From NCBI GenBank assembly GCA_029721435.1, contig CM056576.1:63197876-63261875 (forward strand): a DNA stretch of 64,000 nucleotides. The letters are read 5' to 3'. Shown here one piece after another: positions 59,249-64,000 of the stretch. The translations under genes were made by a program, and so were the position numbers. Position 1 is the stretch's first letter, and each line of letters begins with the position of its first letter. The stretch comes from Gymnothorax reevesii. Its lineage: Eukaryota > Chordata > Actinopteri > Anguilliformes > Muraenidae. A model generated the notes under the pieces. That model ran no database searches and was not told where the DNA came from. It saw nothing but the letters and a program-made list of their open reading frames with translations.

Positions 59249-60775
59249 CAACCCCAATTCCGAAACAGTTGGGAATTTTTATTCACAATAGAACAGAGAT
59301 AACATAGCAAATGTTGAAACTAAGAGATTTTACAATTTTATCCACAAAAACGAGCTCATTTCAAATTTGATGGCTGCAACAGGTCTCAAAAGAGTTGGGA
59401 CAGGGGCCTGTTTACCATGGTGTTGCATCCCCTCTTCTTTTTAACGCAGAGCGGATGAGTCTGGGCATTAAGGAGACAAGTTTCTTGAGTTTAGCCATTG
59501 GAATTTGATCTCACTCTTGTTTAATACAGGCTTCCAGCTGCTGGAGAGTTTTTTGTCACCTTTGACAAAATCTTTGTTTAATTATGGACCAAATGCTCTC
59601 AATCGGTGAAAAATCAGGACTGCAGGCAGTCAAGTTCAGCACACGGACTCTTCCACTACGAAGCCATGCTGTTGTAATAGCTGCAGTATGTGGTTTTGCA
59701 TTGTCCTGCTGAAAAACACAAGGCCTTCCTTGGAATAGATGTTGTCTGGAAGTGAGCATATGTTGCTCTAAAACATTTTTGAACCGTTCAGCATTCATGG
59801 TGCTTTTAAAAACATGCAAGTGTCCCACACCATAAGCACTAATGCATCCCCATACCATCAGAGATGCTGGCTTTTGAGCTGAACGCTGATAACAGCAGGG
59901 GTGGTCTTTATCCTCTTTAGTCCAGAGGAGACAACACCCATGATTTCCAACAAGAATGTCAAATTTGGACTCATCGGACCACAGGGCACTTTGCTACAGT
60001 CCATTTTAAATGAGCCTTGGCCCACAGAACACGGCAGCGCCTCTGGATCATGCTCAAGAATGGCTTCCTTTTTGCATGATAGAGTTTTAGGTGGCATCTG
60101 TGGATGGCACGGCGAACTGTGTTTTCACAGACAGTGGTTTCTTGAAGTATTTCTGGCCCATTTAGTAATGTCAATGACAGAATCATGCCGGTGAGTGATG
60201 CAGTGGTGTCTGAGGGCCCAAAGATCACGGACATCCAGTAAAGGTCTTAGGCTTGTCCCTTACGCTCAGAGATTTTTCCAGTTTCTCTGAATCTTTTGAT
60301 GATGTAATTCACTGTCGATGACAAGACCTTCAAAGCCTTTGCAATTTGAAGTTGAGGAACATTGTTTTTAAAGTATTCCACAATTTTTTTTCGCAAACCT
60401 TTTCAGTTTGGAGAGCCTCTGGCCATCTTTACTTCTGAGAGACTCAGCCTCTTGAAGACATCCCTTTTATAGCCAATCACATCACACACCTGATGCCAGT
60501 TAACTTTATTACTTGCTAAATGTTCTTTTAGCTGACTCTCATACTTATTGGTTTTTCAGCCCTTTTTGGCCTGTGTCCCAACTTTTTTGAGACCTAATGC
60601 AGCCATAAAATTTTAAATAAGCTCATTTTGTGGATAAAAATGCAAAATGTCTCAGTTTCAACATTTGAAATGTTATCTATTTTCTATTGTAAATAACATA
60701 TTGATCTGAAAGTCATTGCATCTTGATTTTATTCACAATTTACACTTCGTCCCAACTACTTCGGAATTGGGGTGG
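59249..60775 (-). mobile_element. Tc1-like transposon (minus strand)
   Basis: Terminal repeats start CAACCCCAATTCCGAAACAG at the left and end in the complement TTCGGAATTGGGGTGG at the right. TA lies at 59247-59248 and 60776-60777. The 1527-bp length is close to intact Tc1 elements. The transposase gene runs on the minus strand. The terminal sequence belongs to a family very common in teleosts, from memory. Confidence 0.9.
59412..60426 (-). pseudogene. Tc1-like transposase, frameshifted
   Basis: The start is at 60426 (MARGSP, then a TGA within the first ten codons) and the end at TAA 59414-59412. N-terminal helix-turn-helix words are present (PQLQIAKALKVLSSTVNYII). The middle contains NTVRRAIHRCHLKLYHAKRKPF. 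The C-terminal half contains [10 protein letters not shown], the catalytic FQQDNAKPH and DFSPIES, giving the last D and E of DD34E. The total of 1015 bp is not a multiple of three, in keeping with frameshifts, and more stops occur near 60250 and 59550. Inactive. Confidence 0.85.
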
Positions 60776-61309
60776 TATAATAATATTAATATGGGGGCAT
60801 AATTTTATATTGAAAACCTTTCAAATAAACAAAGTTAGATAGTTTAGTTGTTCTTAAATTGTTTGGAAAACCAAAATACCCGGCCCCTACAGTAAAGAAT
60901 CCAAAACAGATGGCCTTTTAAAACCAAGCTCATTTACAAAATAGTAATGTTTTAGGCAACATAGACACTAAAGTATACTTACAAAAAAAAAATCACTCAG
61001 AAAAAAAGAGGGAAGCGGGTTTTTTTCAAGAAACTTTTGGTTGTGCCACCTGACATTTTTTGGCCGGTGAAATTGGAAATACAGTCTAAAACTGCACTGA
61101 AACTGAAACCCTGTAAATGTTGTGCAACCATTAAGACTTGTTTAAACACACTCTTCCGACTACAAATAAATGTATTCTGTACATTTTTAAAGATTTATTA
61201 AAACAAACATTTTTAAAAGGCTTATTTGTCATTGACCCATACATATATCCTCAACTAATCGTGGCAGTAACTAAACGCATTAAAATATGTAGAATTTTGG
61301 GGATGTTCA

Positions 61310-61600
61310 GCTTTTGTTATGACTTAACATCTGTGCGGAGAAGAAATGTGACCAAAGTTTCTTCGACCACAGAACAATTGTTGGTGGCAGCAGAGGAGAT
61401 TGGAGTATCTCAGAAATTGCTGATCTCCAGGGATTTCACGCGCAGCAATCTCCAGAGTTTACAGAGAATGTTGAGAAAATAAAAACATTCAATGTTCTGA
61501 ATGCAAAAACATCTTGTTTGTTGTTCTTGAGAGACATTAGAGGAGAATGGCCAGATTGGTTAAATCGTCCATGTGTTACAAATGTGTTTTATAGCATTGA
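61310..61600 (+). mobile_element. Tc1-like fragment
   Basis: The stretch from about 61330 contains GTGCGGAGAAGAAATGTGAC, a CAGAGGAGATTGGAGTATCT-like segment, CTGATCTCCAGGGATTTCAC and GGAGAATGGCCAGATTGGTT. In this order they match the transposase centre of a common teleost Tc1-like family, as I recall it, probably the one seen on the minus strand at 36940-38375. No terminal repeats remain. The frame at 61138-61482 is a by-product. Confidence 0.5.
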
Positions 61601-64000
61601 GGTGACTGCATCACTGCAACTTAGCTTCTGGTGTCGAAAGTAAAATCCCTCAGGAAATTCACAATAGGGTTTGAACATTTTCCAGCATAACTCAAATTAG
61701 AGTTAATTTTATGAGCTGGGAAGCTCTGAGAGTAACCAGTGGGGTGTACAGGTTCAAGTTAGCACATTAAATTTGCCATTAATTGTTGATAATGTCATGC
61801 TTTCCCTCTTCTCGTCCAGTTCGTAGACCATTTTCGTAAACTACTAAATATCCAGCAGACAAGCAAGTCAATACCTTGCGATTCATTCCCGGCCAATCAG
61901 GTACCTCAGTGTCAGCAAATGTTTATAGCCGAAACTTGATGGAGGCCGATCGGACACAAATTGGAAAAAATAAAGTCTCCGCTTTGTTTGCTGGCCGTAG
62001 TCCACCAACAGAAACCCCTGGAACCTGCCACGGAGCCATCTTCCTTCATCGTAATTTGGGATTATTTAGCTGGCTAGCTAGGTTAGCGGCGTGTTGGGGA
62101 AATTGATTAATTTTGAGCCAATAGCAAGCTTGTTTGTGTCCATTATCCATGCGGCATTATCCATGCCGCAACCTCGGGGGTTGAAAAGTGAAGCCAACGC
62201 ACAAGCGCCAAACACTGCAGTCCTTCGAATAGACACTTGAGGTCACCTCAGTTAACGTAGACCATTTTGAGTGACTAAACTTGACTTGTATGCCGCGTTT
62301 GTGGAGCTGGTGAAAATTGGAGAATAACCACTTGCAGTGGTTAAATAAGACTGTCTAAGTCTGTGCTCTATTTTTTTGGGAAGTAAAATACTAGTATATA
62401 ACGTAACATCGTTATGTTGGCATGAAGTAGCAGGGGTAGCCATTTAGCCAGAGAATAAAGGCTTCAGTCAGCCTTCAGCAAGATGCTAAGCTGTTCTGAT
62501 GGGAGCCTATGCTTGCTAGACATTTCACTGGCATGCACCAGTCACAACATAACATGACGTGACAGAATTTAGGATGATGACGAATACTTATGAATGAATG
62601 GTTGAAAAGCCATCACAGTTTCCCAGCTAGGTAGCTAGTTATAGCATTCAGTCCACTGCAGCGCTGTATCAAAAAGATTTCATCCCTCTGCTGCTTCCCC
62701 TGGACATTGAACGGCGGAAAACTTGGAGGACTTTTACTCAGGACTTGGTCTTGAGTCTGGACTCGAGTCCTTTTTTCAAGGACTCAGACTCAAATTCCGA
62801 GTCAGAAAGTAAAGACTCTGACTCAAACAGCTGGGACAGGAGCTAATTGAATCATAGAGGTTGTGCAGGTGACATTTTGAGTCATAAAATCAGCAGGCTT
62901 GAATCCAGGATTTTGTTGGGGGATTTTGTCTTAGGTCGTACGTCAGAAATAGGTGTATACAATAGGGTGGAGTTGTTACAATCCGATAGTTTTTTCAGCA
63001 TTCACTTTTGATTTTTCTCGGGTTGTGGTGAATACATCTGAATAAATCTAGTACCAATTTGTTCCTTATTTTCTTGGCTTTAATTTGATACCCTCCATTC
63101 ACCATCTGAGGCAAGAGCTGCAGAGCTAGGGCACATAAACTAAACGGAAGTCAGGGGTGGAGCGGAGGCGGTGGAGGGGGTAATAACACAATGTATTGCA
63201 GACAGCTTGAAACCTAGGTTGGTTCATGGATTAGCCCCTAGGTGTCTCTGGTGACAGGAAATGATCCAGTAGAAACAAAGGGAAGCCATTTTTAATCAAG
63301 GTCAAACCATGTGCTTTGGCCTGGAAGAGCATGCTGGATGATATCAGCCCAACAATCTAGGTTGTACTTCAGTGTATCATTTGACGAATTAACTCCTCAA
63401 CATCAGGTAAATGAGATGAAGAGATTGAAAAAGTAAATAAGTCAGAAGTCAAGTCTAAATCAATGGCCAGGTTCATCAGAGGGGTGCATTGAGTGGATGG
63501 ACCATGTGGTCTCCAGCCTCTGGTTCTGATGGAAGTAAGCATCCCAGCTGTAACAACTTTACTGAAAGGTCAACTCGCCCAACCAAAAATGTTCTGCACA
63601 CAAGCTTGGAGTGCTGGTACTGACAATTTTCCTAGTATCCTTTCAGGTTCAAGATGTCTGAGAAAAAATGTAACTGTGACAGGTGTGGAAAGACATTTGT
63701 TAGGGCAGACCATTTTTGAGTCACTCAGTGACTACTTCTTATTCCACATGACTTGCGAGGGTGTGGTCACCCTTTCAGAGGATCTTACTTGTGATGGCCA
63801 TGGTCTTGACTTGACTGAAAAAGACGGTCATTTCCTCCTTTAACATCAGGACCATGAGGATATCATGCGTGTTATTGCTTCCTAATGAACATTTGAATCA
63901 TCTCAGGGCAGAGCTGTGACCAAGTCATCATGTTCAAGTCAAATCAAGTCACTGGTTGTTAGTTCAAACTCAAAGCAGACGAGGGAGAGCAATGAGGAGT
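61601..64000. other. Unassigned right end of the window
   Basis: No gene can be supported. The frames at 61876-62106 and 63493-63843 have no recognised domain. A GACTC-rich segment at 62735-62835 includes the perfect palindrome GGACTCGAGTCC (62759-62770) and resembles simple repeats seen in fish. If the dnajc27-like gene is complete it would continue through here on the minus strand as intron. Confidence 0.4.

Larger units (their letters stand above)
58999..61250. mobile_element. Inverted-repeat element interrupted by a Tc1 insertion
   Basis: Two complementary word pairs flank the Tc1-like copy symmetrically. GGGTCAATGAC lies near 59004 with its complement near 61226-61236, and ATGTCAGGTGGCGCAACC lies near 59172 with its complement near 61034-61051. 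The arms would be about 185 bp each. The outer limits are uncertain. This looks like an older MITE or transposon remnant into which the Tc1-like element inserted. Confidence 0.5.

Noticed and set aside
61876..62106. Frame starting MEADRTQIG as a possible first exon
   Set aside because: No similarity to dnajc27 or another known protein is recognised, and it is on the opposite strand to the dnajc27 exon.
63493..63843. 116-residue frame at the right end
   Set aside because: No recognisable domain and no splice or promoter context. The length is compatible with chance.

Overview
This window looks like gene-poor nuclear DNA from a teleost fish. The evidence is at least seven distinct Tc1-like DNA transposon copies or fragments, non-LTR retrotransposons with fish L2-like features, a DIRS-like element, a tRNA-derived SINE, and a large array of a repeat I recognise from memory as widespread in teleost genomes. 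Only one piece of host protein-coding sequence can be supported: the last coding exon of a dnajc27-like gene on the minus strand (58552-58684), carrying the J-domain HPDK motif. Everything else with coding character is transposon-derived and broken.

Layout. 1-1080 and 2690-4355 are 3' parts of two LINEs with reverse-transcriptase remnants. 4356-5647 has no recognised feature. 5648-36563 is a head-to-tail array of ten units of about 2.6-4.5 kb. Each unit is built of three to five modules of about 915 bp, and each module carries three GC-rich boxes at nearly constant spacing (about 288, 145 and 483 bp). Units normally open with a GC-rich multi-hairpin head plus a (TTC)n tract and close with a short hairpin followed by TTTAATT. 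Many boxes contain TAGCGCCCCCTGG, which equals the core of the vertebrate CTCF motif in reverse complement, all in the same orientation.

36564-51790 is a nest of transposons. A Tc1-like copy at 36940-38375 is split by an LTR-like insertion. A second Tc1-like copy (38848-47068) is split by a hAT-like element with an 8-bp target duplication and by an LTR-like element with a 5-bp duplication. The LTR-like element contains an L2-like LINE, which in turn contains a nearly intact Tc1 element. Further right are a SINE, two more degraded Tc1-like copies and a minus-strand SINE-like repeat.

53035-57750 is a Tc1-like element next to, and probably inside, a degenerate DIRS-like retrotransposon. 58552-58684 is the dnajc27 exon; its upstream exons were not found and may lie beyond the right edge. 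59249-60775 is another Tc1-like element, flanked by inverted arms of an older repeat. 61310-64000 holds a Tc1-like fragment and otherwise unrecognised sequence. No RNA genes, CRISPR arrays or bacterial-type operons were seen. The many short frames inside the array are by-products of the repeat and are not annotated as genes.
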